Assembly: GCF_009734425.1 (NCBI RefSeq)
Contig: NZ_CP046455.1
Location: forward strand, 1,364,001-1,428,000
Direction: 5' to 3'
DNA: 64,000 nt
From: Corynebacterium occultum
Lineage (GTDB): Bacteria; Actinomycetota; Actinomycetes; Mycobacteriales; Mycobacteriaceae
Of this stretch, positions 38,261 to 46,226 are shown one piece after another. Below the pieces are notes generated by a model. That model was not told the origin of the DNA, ran no database searches, and worked only from the letters and a program-made list of their open reading frames with translations. The translations under genes were made by a program, and so were the position numbers. Positions within the stretch are counted from its first letter, which is position 1. Each line of letters starts with the position of its first letter.

Positions 38261-38633
38261 AGCAGCATGCCCAACGTGTGTGTATTCGGCAGTGCTGGCA
38301 ATGAACCTGATCAGCTGAACCGGATTGATTGCCACCGCCACGCTGCCACTTTCAACCGGCAACCAAAAATCTTAAGCGCCCGGGATGTTATCGATCACCG
38401 GTGTCGTGGTCCGGTACACCGTGAGTCGCTGGGACATGGCTTGTCACGGTTGAGGTCCATGACTCGACTCTTGGGCCCACGTTGACCCGCCCTTTTGTCA
38501 GTGCACAGTCCACATTACTTGCTACTTCAAGGATCTTGAAACCTGGTTTTCCCGGCACCAGCACCCCCGTCGGGATTCTCTCGACCCCTGGTGGCAACCA
38601 CCCCTCACTGATCTACCGGGGGACATCTTAACT
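38260..38633. other. Degenerate DNA after IS remnant
   Basis: About 370 bp with no intact ORF. A minus-strand stretch (VAVAINPVQLIRFIAS, about 38335-38290) could be further transposase debris. Nothing else can be assigned. Confidence 0.35.
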
Positions 38634-39042
38634 AGGGGCACTTAATCTGGTGTCGACTTTATTAATGGGCTAGAAACAGGGGTCGCTATTTCTGGTGGTA
38701 TTAGTCTTTATGGCACTTAATTGGGCGTTTAATTGGCTGCTAATTGCGGCTTTATAGGCGTTGATCTGAGCCCTGAAATAAGAAAAAGGCACTTCCTTAT
38801 TGGCGCAAAAGTATAACGGGGGGATATTCTTTTTCGCGCCGCAAAGCTTCTAGCACCACGTTTGATGAGCGACTACCCCCTTTGTCCATCCTGAGGTATC
38901 TATAAGCTTTCTTTCAGGTTGGCCTCGTGTTCAAATAGGCACCAGGAGGGTAGGTGTATCTAAATTGCCTGAACAGTGGGTGATTTTCCCCTCCACGCGG
39001 AAATTATTGGTGCGACCAATTGAGGGTCCTCATAGATAAAGG
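38634..39042 (+). promoter_or_regulatory. AT-rich control region of the glycan operon
   Basis: This gene-free region is notably richer in A/T than its surroundings. It has TAATTG at 38718, 38730 and 38741, spaced 12 and 11 bp (about one helical turn), and GGCACTTAAT twice (about 38635 and 38713). About 300 bp further downstream the BY-kinase gene begins. Such phasing suggests cooperative binding of a regulator on one face of the DNA. The promoter itself was not pinned down. Confidence 0.45.
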
Positions 39043-40491
39043 GTGATGAAGTTGGAATTTCACGAGTATCTGAGAATCGCTCAGAAATACTGGGTGCTCA
39101 TAATGGCCATGGCCATTATTGGGCTCGGAATGGGTGCGGGAGTCACTTATCTACTGCCGCCTAAATATGAATCCCATACCCAGTTATATGTTTCTGTGGG
39201 GACGAATGAGGGAAGCACGGGGGACCTTGTACAAGGGGCCACATTCGCCCAGCAGATTGTGAATAGCTATGTCGATATCATTGAAAACGGCGGGGTATTA
39301 GACCCGGTTGTGGAGGAACTGGGACTCGATATGTCGGGTAGTGAACTGGCCCGGCACATCGAGGCCGATTCACCCCCGGAGACAGTGCTGATCAATATCT
39401 CCGCCACCAACCCCAACCCGGACCGGGCGGTGGCAATCGCCGATGCGGTCCGTGCCAGCTTCATCAAATTCGTCCAGACCGAATTGGAAACTGATGGGGT
39501 GTCCGGGGGCAGCCTGGTGAATCTGACCACCACCCATACCGCGGAGGTAGCGGAGAAGCCCATCAGCCCTAACCTGCGGAATAACCTGATCATGGGGTTG
39601 CTGCTGGGCTTCCTACTGGGCTTTGGCATCGCACTGCTGCGTAGCGTCCTCGATAACCGCCTTCATTCCACCGAGGACATAGAGCAGATCAGCGATACCC
39701 CGGTCATCGGTGAGATCTTCAATGACCCCAATGCCGCCAAGTCCCCGGTTCTCTTCGGGGGAGAATGGCAAAACCCCCGGGCGGAGGCCTTCCGGGTTCT
39801 CCGAACCAATCTGCAATTCCTCAACGTTGACTCCGCCAGCCGCATTTTCGTCCTGACCTCGGCCAACCCGGATGAGGGCAAGACCACCACGGCGATCAAC
39901 CTGGCGATCGCGCTGGCCCAGAACAACGCGCGGGTGGCACTGCTGGAATGCGATCTTCGACGACCCAAGATCTGTGAGTACCTGGGCATGGAGTCCGGTG
40001 TCGGGCTGACAGATGTACTCATCGGTAGTGCTGAGCTTCCGGATGTCATCCAGAAGTGGGGGAGGCAGGGGCTCCATGTCCTGCCGGCCGGCCAAATTCC
40101 ACCGAATCCGAGTGAGCTGCTTGGTTCCGATGAGATGGAGAAGACCCTGGCACAGCTCAGGGAAGAGTTTGACTATGTCATCATCGACGCACCCCCGGTT
40201 CTGGCGGTGACCGATGCCGCGGTCGTCGCCAAGCATGCCACCGGGGTGTTGTTGGTTGCCGCCGCCGGATCCACCTCCCGACCCTCCCTGCGTGAAGCGC
40301 TTCGACTGCTCGACACCGCTGGTTCCAATGTGCTCGGGCTGGTCCTGACCATGCTGCCCCTCAAGGGGACGCGCACCTACAGTTACACCTCCAGCCAGCC
40401 CATCCCTCCCCCGACGCTTGAATTTGCGGAGGACTCTAAAACATCTGCTCTGAGCAGGAAGAGTCGAAGGGGAGCCCACCATGTCGTCTAA
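39043..40491 (+). CDS. Wzz/BY-kinase polysaccharide co-polymerase
   Basis: This 482-residue protein fuses a Wzz-type chain-length domain to a bacterial tyrosine kinase. Two membrane helices (about 17-38 and 181-201) flank an extracytoplasmic loop with the YxSxxQLYVS-type start. The cytoplasmic kinase has Walker A SANPDEGKTT (273-282, Lys280), Walker A' LLECDLRRP (300-308) and Walker B YVIIDAPP. The C-terminal tail has only a few Tyr (RTYSYTSS), fewer than in Wzc. It starts at GTG 39043 or ATG 39046 with no strong ribosome site. Its stop overlaps the phosphatase start. By family it regulates export of a surface polysaccharide. Confidence 0.9.
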   Translation: MMKLEFHEYLRIAQKYWVLIMAMAIIGLGMGAGVTYLLPPKYESHTQLYVSVGTNEGSTGDLVQGATFAQQIVNSYVDIIENGGVLDPVVEELGLDMSGSELARHIEADSPPETVLINISATNPNPDRAVAIADAVRASFIKFVQTELETDGVSGGSLVNLTTTHTAEVAEKPISPNLRNNLIMGLLLGFLLGFGIALLRSVLDNRLHSTEDIEQISDTPVIGEIFNDPNAAKSPVLFGGEWQNPRAEAFRVLRTNLQFLNVDSASRIFVLTSANPDEGKTTTAINLAIALAQNNARVALLECDLRRPKICEYLGMESGVGLTDVLIGSAELPDVIQKWGRQGLHVLPAGQIPPNPSELLGSDEMEKTLAQLREEFDYVIIDAPPVLAVTDAAVVAKHATGVLLVAAAGSTSRPSLREALRLLDTAGSNVLGLVLTMLPLKGTRTYSYTSSQPIPPPTLEFAEDSKTSALSRKSRRGAHHVV

Positions 40492-41206
40492 CTTCCACAT
40501 CCTCATGGTCTGCACGGGCAATATCTGCCGCTCTCCGCTGGCACAGCAGCTCTTGAGCCAGCGGGTGGCGAACTTCCCGGAAATCACCGTCTCCTCCGCG
40601 GGCACCCACGCCCTGGAAGACCACCCGACCCCTGCCTACGGCCGGGACATCGCCCGAAAAATGGGTGTGGAACAACCCGAATTACACCGTGGGCGTTCCC
40701 TGACCAGCGAGATGCTGGCGGAAGCCGACCTCATCCTGACGATGTCCCGGGAACAACGCAGAATCGTCGCTCAGCTGAACCCACAGGTGGTGAAGCGGGT
40801 ATTCACCTTGAGGGAATTTGCGCGCCTGGCTGAGAAAGCCCTGGAAGGTGGGTTGGCCATTGAGATCGCGGGGTGTGATGAGCAACCGCTGGAGAGGCTG
40901 CGGGCCGCCATCCAGGCGGTGACCTATGCCCGCGGTGAAAGTCTTCCCCCCGACAATATCGCCCACGATGAGGTCACTGATCCTTATCGGCGCAGCTACG
41001 AGGCCTACCACCGTTCCGCGCAGCAGATTCTCAGTGCAGTGGACGCCACGGCGATCCTCCTCGGTTGCGCTTTGGTGGGGTTGATCACCATACCCAGCCA
41101 GTCGGTGGACACCGCCGGAAAAAACACACCCCAGTGGCAACCCGTTGCCCTCATGCTCATCCTTTCCGCAATGGCACAGGGACTGCTCTACGCCACCAGT
41201 AAATGA
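40481..41206 (+). CDS. LMW tyrosine phosphatase with membrane tail
   Basis: The N-terminal part (about residues 1-190) is a low-molecular-weight protein tyrosine phosphatase with active site CTGNICRS (Cys11, Arg17) and the general-acid loop VTDPYRRS. It should dephosphorylate the preceding BY-kinase, as Wzb does for Wzc. At 241 residues it is much longer than the usual 150-160. The middle is expanded (about 100-155), and the C terminus has two hydrophobic segments (about 192-207 and 221-239) that probably anchor it in the membrane. It overlaps the kinase gene by 11 bp, so translation is coupled. A hairpin terminator follows. Confidence 0.88.
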   Translation: MSSNFHILMVCTGNICRSPLAQQLLSQRVANFPEITVSSAGTHALEDHPTPAYGRDIARKMGVEQPELHRGRSLTSEMLAEADLILTMSREQRRIVAQLNPQVVKRVFTLREFARLAEKALEGGLAIEIAGCDEQPLERLRAAIQAVTYARGESLPPDNIAHDEVTDPYRRSYEAYHRSAQQILSAVDATAILLGCALVGLITIPSQSVDTAGKNTPQWQPVALMLILSAMAQGLLYATSK

Positions 41207-41252
41207 GCCCCAGGTTTCGTGAGAAACCCTGGGGTAGACCCCCCCTTTTTTC
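41207..41252 (+). terminator. hairpin terminator after phosphatase gene
   Basis: CCCCAGGTTTC pairs with GAAACCCTGGGG (one bulge), followed by C/T runs ending in TTTTTT. It splits the cluster into a kinase/phosphatase unit and a biosynthetic unit. Confidence 0.75.
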
Positions 41253-41336
41253 CACAACTCTGCCGCGGGGCCTGATTCATCTTTCCCTGAATCAGCGGTC
41301 CCCGCGCCAGCCACCTGATTCCGATGGAGATTAGAC

Positions 41337-43154
41337 ATGTCTTTGAGAACGGAAACCAGACCCGCCAAAAGAAGCCCGCTGCTTAGTTTCAGCAGCCGCC
41401 TGTACCACATGGATGCGATGATCTGGCTGCTCAGTATCTTCCTGGGCACGGCCGTCCGCTACGAATTTCAACCCAGCCAGATTCACCTGGGCTTCTGCCT
41501 GGCATTAGCTCTGCTGGCCATACTGCTCCAGCTGCTGATCGGCTCATCCCTGCAGCTCTACCGACGTGGGCTCCGCTCCTGGACGGGCACCTTCGAGGAG
41601 GCCTTCACCCTCGGACTGGTGGTCACCATAACAGGGGTGCCTCTCCTCATCTTCACCCTGATCTTCGGCACCGACTGGGGAGTCTCCCGCGGCAAGATAC
41701 TGATCATTACGCCACTGGCACTGATCCTGATGCTGGTAGTCCGTTATATCGCCCGAACCCGGGAGGAGCGCGCTCTTCGGCCCCGCCCTGGTTCCACCCC
41801 GGTTCTCATCCTGGGTGGCGGTTATGTGGGCAGCAACCTGATCCGCTGGATGATGTCGGATCCCAATTCTGAATACCGCCCGGTGGGGGTGCTTGATGAT
41901 GACCCCGAACTATCGAAGCTGCGGGTTCTGAACGTCCCTGTTCTGGGGACTATGGATGATATTCAGTCGGCGGTGGAAGCAACCTGGGCCAAGACCCTGA
42001 TCCTCGCGGTCAATCAGGCACAGCCAGAGTTGCTGCACCGTATTCAGGATCAGGCCAGCCAGCTCGGCCTGAGTGTGAAGGTCATGCCTGATATCGGGGA
42101 AGTGGTCAATCGGGGCCTGCGGGAAAATGATCTGCGCGATCTGTCCATTGAAGATCTCCTCGGCCGGAAACCGGTCCAAACCAATGTTTCTGAGATCGCC
42201 GAATACCTGGCGGGGAAAAGAGTCCTGGTCACCGGGGCAGGTGGTTCCATTGGCGCCCAGCTCTGTGTGGAAATCAATAAGTATGAACCCAGTGAACTGA
42301 TCATGCTGGACCGGGATGAAACCGGACTGCAGACCGCCCTGATCAATGTGGCCGGCAATGGTCTCCTGGACACTGATGCCGTCGTACTCGCCGACATCCG
42401 GGACGGGGTGGAATTGGAGCGGATTTTCCGTCGACGCCGACCGGAGGTGGTGTTCCATGCCGCAGCCCTCAAGCACCTGCCGATGCTGCAGCAGTATCCG
42501 GAGGAAGCCTGGAAGACCAATGTCATCGGCACCCACAATGTCCTGATGGCGGCCGAGGCCGCGGATGTGGACACCTTCATCAATATCTCCACCGATAAGG
42601 CGGCGAACCCCACCAGCGCCTTGGGTCACTCCAAGCGTCTGGCGGAGAAACTCACCGCCTGGTTCGGTGCCAGCACCGGGAAAACCTATCTCTCCGTCCG
42701 CTTCGGCAATGTGATCGGCAGCCGTGGTTCCATGCTCCCCACCTTCATGCGACTGATTGAAGAGGGCAGACCGCTGACGGTGACCCACCCCAAGGTCACC
42801 CGCTACTTCATGACCATCCCGGAGGCCTGCCAGCTGGTGCTGCAGGCGGGTGGAATCGGCGGGGCCGGCGAGGTGCTCATCCTGGACATGGGTGAACCGG
42901 TCAGCATCCTCGGCATCGCGGAAAGGATGATCGAACTTTCCGGAAAGGATGTCGAGATCATCTACACCGGGCTGCGAGAAGGCGAGAAGCTCCATGAGGA
43001 GCTGGTGGGCGAAGGTGAAACCGAGGACCGCCCCTACCATCCGAAGATCTCCCACACCTCTGCCGAGATCCTCTCTCCGATGGACCTGAATGAAAGTGAA
43101 TTCCTGGACTCTCTGGTTCAGGAACCGCAGATCGAAAGTCGGGTGACACAGTGA
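41337..43154 (+). CDS. CapD/PglF-like nucleotide-sugar 4,6-dehydratase
   Basis: This 605-residue polytopic enzyme has four membrane helices (about 27-140), a first Rossmann-like domain (VLILGGGYVGSNLI), and a C-terminal extended SDR domain with VLVTGAGGSIGAQL (NAD site). The catalytic stretch is ISTDKAANPTSALGHSKRLAEK. By family it converts UDP-GlcNAc to a 4-keto-6-deoxy sugar, the first step to bacillosamine-type sugars. The position usually Met (or Tyr) four residues before the catalytic Lys433 is Leu429 here, while the Asp420-Lys421 pair is kept. ATG 41337; its stop overlaps the next gene by 4 nt (GTGA). Confidence 0.9.
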   Translation: MSLRTETRPAKRSPLLSFSSRLYHMDAMIWLLSIFLGTAVRYEFQPSQIHLGFCLALALLAILLQLLIGSSLQLYRRGLRSWTGTFEEAFTLGLVVTITGVPLLIFTLIFGTDWGVSRGKILIITPLALILMLVVRYIARTREERALRPRPGSTPVLILGGGYVGSNLIRWMMSDPNSEYRPVGVLDDDPELSKLRVLNVPVLGTMDDIQSAVEATWAKTLILAVNQAQPELLHRIQDQASQLGLSVKVMPDIGEVVNRGLRENDLRDLSIEDLLGRKPVQTNVSEIAEYLAGKRVLVTGAGGSIGAQLCVEINKYEPSELIMLDRDETGLQTALINVAGNGLLDTDAVVLADIRDGVELERIFRRRRPEVVFHAAALKHLPMLQQYPEEAWKTNVIGTHNVLMAAEAADVDTFINISTDKAANPTSALGHSKRLAEKLTAWFGASTGKTYLSVRFGNVIGSRGSMLPTFMRLIEEGRPLTVTHPKVTRYFMTIPEACQLVLQAGGIGGAGEVLILDMGEPVSILGIAERMIELSGKDVEIIYTGLREGEKLHEELVGEGETEDRPYHPKISHTSAEILSPMDLNESEFLDSLVQEPQIESRVTQ

Positions 43155-44161
43155 ATATCCTCCTCTCTTCCGTGGGGCGCCGCCCCTACCTGGTCCGTTG
43201 GTTCCAGGAGGCCCTCCTGGCCAATGGTCTCGAAGGCCGGGTCATTGCCGCTGACCTGGACCCACTCTCTCCCGCAAGCGCATTCACCGCGGACTTCCTG
43301 GTGGCCCCGCGTGTTGATGATCCGGCATACCCGGGCTGGTTGAACCGGGTTCTGCAGGAATGGGAGGTGGATCTGGCGGTTTCCATCAATGACTTTGAAC
43401 TCTCCGAATGGGCACGTCTGCCCAACGCTGAACAATGGCGGTCCCTGGTCCGCTTCAACTCCGACACCCAGAACCTCATCGAGGACAAATACGCCATGGC
43501 TGCGGTCCTCGACCAGCATGGGATCCTCAACCCCCTCACCTGGCTGGGGAATCAACCCCCGGCGCTGGGGTGGGAAAACGGGGAATACGTCACCAAGGGC
43601 CGCTTCGGCAGTGCCTCCCGGGGCCTGAGGTTCACCTCGGCAACCGATTTATATGAGGCCATCACCTCCGCCACTGGAGAAGTGACCACACGGCAGGGAA
43701 AACCGGCCCTGGGCCAGCGGAAGGAAGAACCCCGCAGCCTGGTGATAGTGCAGGAAATGATCCACGGGGTGGAATACGGCCTAGATGTGGTCTGTGACCT
43801 GCAAGGTGAATTCTCCGGAGTACTGGCACGACGCAAGATCGCGATGCGGGCAGGGGAGACCGACCGGGCGGAATCCGTGGACGGTATCCAATTCGAGGCG
43901 CTGGCACGACAACTCGCGGAAGCAGTGCCCCATCCCGGAACCATGGACGTGGACGTCATTGTGGATGCCGCTGGGCAGTGCCACGTCATCGACATCAATC
44001 CCCGCTTCGGCGGAGGCTACCCCTTCTCCCACCTCGCCGGGGCCCGCATCCCGGATGCCTATGTCGCCTGGGCCGCCGGATTAGAACCCCCGGCAAGGTG
44101 CCTCGAGAGTAACCACGGCGTAGTCGGCGGAAAGATGGTTGAGGCGGTGAGGATTTCATGA
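43151..44161 (+). CDS. ATP-grasp ligase (CarB/PylC-like)
   Basis: The 336-residue protein has an N-terminal pre-ATP-grasp fold (MNILLSSVGRRPYLVRWF, as in CarB/PylC-like proteins) and an ATP-grasp domain: VTKGRFGSASRGLRF as nucleotide-binding loop, QEMIHGVEYGLDVVCDLQG, and the Mg-binding block VIDINPRFGGGYPFSHLAG. ATP-grasp enzymes join a carboxylate to an amine or thiol through an acyl phosphate. In this cluster it could attach an amino acid or other acid to a sugar amino group. It overlaps both neighbours by 4 nt (GTGA and ATGA), showing tight coupling. The substrate is inferred only from context. Confidence 0.85.
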   Translation: MNILLSSVGRRPYLVRWFQEALLANGLEGRVIAADLDPLSPASAFTADFLVAPRVDDPAYPGWLNRVLQEWEVDLAVSINDFELSEWARLPNAEQWRSLVRFNSDTQNLIEDKYAMAAVLDQHGILNPLTWLGNQPPALGWENGEYVTKGRFGSASRGLRFTSATDLYEAITSATGEVTTRQGKPALGQRKEEPRSLVIVQEMIHGVEYGLDVVCDLQGEFSGVLARRKIAMRAGETDRAESVDGIQFEALARQLAEAVPHPGTMDVDVIVDAAGQCHVIDINPRFGGGYPFSHLAGARIPDAYVAWAAGLEPPARCLESNHGVVGGKMVEAVRIS

Positions 44162-45303
44162 GTACGGCCCTGAAACAGAACACCGCGAGGCAGCTGCCCA
44201 CCCGACGCCGTCACCTGGCGCTGAAGCGAATATTCGATACGACCCTCGTGCTGGCCAGCGCCCCGATCACCCTTCCGGCCGCCACCCTGACCGCGGTCAT
44301 GGTCCGCTGGAACATGGGCTCCCCGGTGCTCTTCCGCCAGCAGCGGGTAGGCCTGGACGAGCAGACCTTCGAGCTGCTGAAATTCCGCTCCATGCTGCCG
44401 GAGAAAGACACCGAGGGAAACTCCCTCAGCGAGGGCGAAAGGATCACCACCTTCGGCAGACTGCTGCGCAGCTCAAGCATGGATGAGCTGCCCCAGCTCC
44501 TCAATGTGCTGCGCGGAGAGATGTCACTGGTCGGGCCGCGACCCCTGCTGCTCAACTATCTCCCGTACTACCGGTCCGCAGAACGTGCCCGCCACTCCGT
44601 CCGGCCGGGTATCACCGGTGCGGCCCAGGTAAACGGCAGAAATAACCTCGACTGGGAGGGGCGGCTCCTCCTCGACGCCCACTACGCCCAAACAGCTGGG
44701 CTGGGGCAGGACCTTAAAATCCTCTGGCAGACCTTCACCAGCGTGCTCCGCAGTGAGGGCACCGTGGCGGACTCCTGGGAGCACTTCGAGGACTTCGATG
44801 ACTACCGCAGCTACCCAGTCACCGATACCCACGCCCTGCGGCGTTTTGAACCCCGCGATGTGGACACCCTGGCCGGTTGGCTGCAGCACACCAAGGTCCC
44901 GGCAGCAATGAGGCTGTCCGACACCACCACGGTAGGTATCGGGGACTGGCTCCGGGACAACCGACAAGATCCTGATTGCCGCACGCTGGCGGTTTATGAC
45001 CACCAGGCCCGGGTACTGCGCGGGATCACCGGATACCACACCCCGACACCAGGAAGCCTGCCCCAGATCTTCCTGCTCCCCGAAGCAGGGCAGGAGGACC
45101 CGAACTTGGCTGACACCATCCTGGGTCTACTCCTGAAATACCTCAGAAAACAGGAGAACAGCACCGGAGCCACCGCAGAAGTGGACGGCACCCGGCGCGG
45201 CAGCACCGGGCGTCGAGAAGCAGCGGAGCTTTATCGCAGACATGGATTCCAGCCGGCCGGGGAAGACCCGGCCGACGTGGAGAGGTGGGAAATCAGGTGG
45301 TGA
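44158..45303 (+). CDS. Phosphoglycosyl transferase fused to GNAT-like domain
   Basis: Residues about 1-205 form a monotopic phosphoglycosyl transferase (bacterial sugar transferase, PglC/WcaJ core): re-entrant helix KRIFDTTLVLASAPITLPAA, the catalytic pair Asp109-Glu110 in SSSMDELPQLLNVL, and LVGPRP. It loads a sugar phosphate onto undecaprenyl phosphate. Residues about 228-381 resemble a GNAT acyltransferase (RRFEPRDVDTLAGWL start, and AAELYRRHGFQPAGE, the typical C-terminal LYxxxGF motif). In the bacillosamine route the acetyltransferase PglD is a separate protein of another fold, so this fusion is unusual. It overlaps the next gene by 4 nt. Confidence 0.85.
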   Translation: MSTALKQNTARQLPTRRRHLALKRIFDTTLVLASAPITLPAATLTAVMVRWNMGSPVLFRQQRVGLDEQTFELLKFRSMLPEKDTEGNSLSEGERITTFGRLLRSSSMDELPQLLNVLRGEMSLVGPRPLLLNYLPYYRSAERARHSVRPGITGAAQVNGRNNLDWEGRLLLDAHYAQTAGLGQDLKILWQTFTSVLRSEGTVADSWEHFEDFDDYRSYPVTDTHALRRFEPRDVDTLAGWLQHTKVPAAMRLSDTTTVGIGDWLRDNRQDPDCRTLAVYDHQARVLRGITGYHTPTPGSLPQIFLLPEAGQEDPNLADTILGLLLKYLRKQENSTGATAEVDGTRRGSTGRREAAELYRRHGFQPAGEDPADVERWEIRW

Positions 45304-46226
45304 AACAGGAAACCTGCCTCAACTGCGCCCCCATCCTGCAACGCTGGGACAGCCTCGATGACCTCCTGGGGGCCAAGTTCTGGGTTATCAGGGATGATCT
45401 GCTGCCTTTCCCACTCCCGGGAAATAAGGTCCGGAAGATCGCTGCGGAACTGGCTTCCCTGAACTTCCCGGTTGAGGTGCTCATCAGCAGTGGGGAGGTC
45501 GACTCCAACCACTGCCGCACCTTGGCAATGTTTGCCGCCCAGCAGGGAATCAAGGCTCACCTGGTGTTGCACGGCAACACAGTAGATGAGGACAGCGTCG
45601 GCCTGCGCATGCTCCGACAGCTGGGCGCGAATTTCGAGGTGGCTGAACCGGGGAGCATCGCGGAGCAGATTAAGCAGCTCCGGGCTGGTTATGAAGCTCA
45701 GGGGTTGCGGGTTCATGTGGTCTCCAGTGGAGGCCACACCGTGGCTGGGGCGCATGCTTTCCGGGCCGCCGGGACCGAAATCCTCAAGAGAAGAGCCTTC
45801 ACCCAGCTGTTCGTGGCCTCCGGTACCGGAGCTACCCAAGGTGGGCTGATCGCAGCGGCCCAGGCCGAAGGGGATAGCACCGAAATCATCGGGGTATCGG
45901 TGGCCGAGCCCCGGGAACGGGGTGTTCCCCCGGTTCGGGAAGCCGCCCGCTGGGCAGGTGCCCAGAACCGTCACGTGGTGTTCCTGGACGGCTACCGCGC
46001 CGGGGGTTACGGGAAAAGTGATGCAGCGGTGGAAGAGGCGGTGCGGATCGGTTGGGAACATGGCCTGCCACTGGACCACACCTACACGGGTAAAGCCTTC
46101 ACCGCCCTCCTGGACTGGTCGCGTCGCGGGCTGTTGGATTCCTCGGTCGCCTTTTGGCACACCGGTGGATTGTGGAACTACCTTGCCGAGGATCAGGGGC
46201 TGGAGGTGCGTTGCAGTGCCCAGTGA
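45300..46226 (+). CDS. ACC deaminase/D-cysteine desulfhydrase-like PLP enzyme
   Basis: This 308-residue fold-type II PLP protein matches the 1-aminocyclopropane-1-carboxylate deaminase/D-cysteine desulfhydrase family: PLPGNKVRK with PLP lysine Lys43, SSGEVDSNHCRTLAM, and the phosphate-binding loop VASGTGATQGGLIAA. In other organisms these enzymes deaminate ACC, D-Cys or other D-amino acids. Its place inside a glycan operon (GTGA overlap with the transferase-GNAT gene) suggests it makes or removes an amino-acid substituent. GTG 45300 is preferred over an in-frame codon at 45285 because of that overlap. Confidence 0.85.
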   Translation: MKQETCLNCAPILQRWDSLDDLLGAKFWVIRDDLLPFPLPGNKVRKIAAELASLNFPVEVLISSGEVDSNHCRTLAMFAAQQGIKAHLVLHGNTVDEDSVGLRMLRQLGANFEVAEPGSIAEQIKQLRAGYEAQGLRVHVVSSGGHTVAGAHAFRAAGTEILKRRAFTQLFVASGTGATQGGLIAAAQAEGDSTEIIGVSVAEPRERGVPPVREAARWAGAQNRHVVFLDGYRAGGYGKSDAAVEEAVRIGWEHGLPLDHTYTGKAFTALLDWSRRGLLDSSVAFWHTGGLWNYLAEDQGLEVRCSAQ

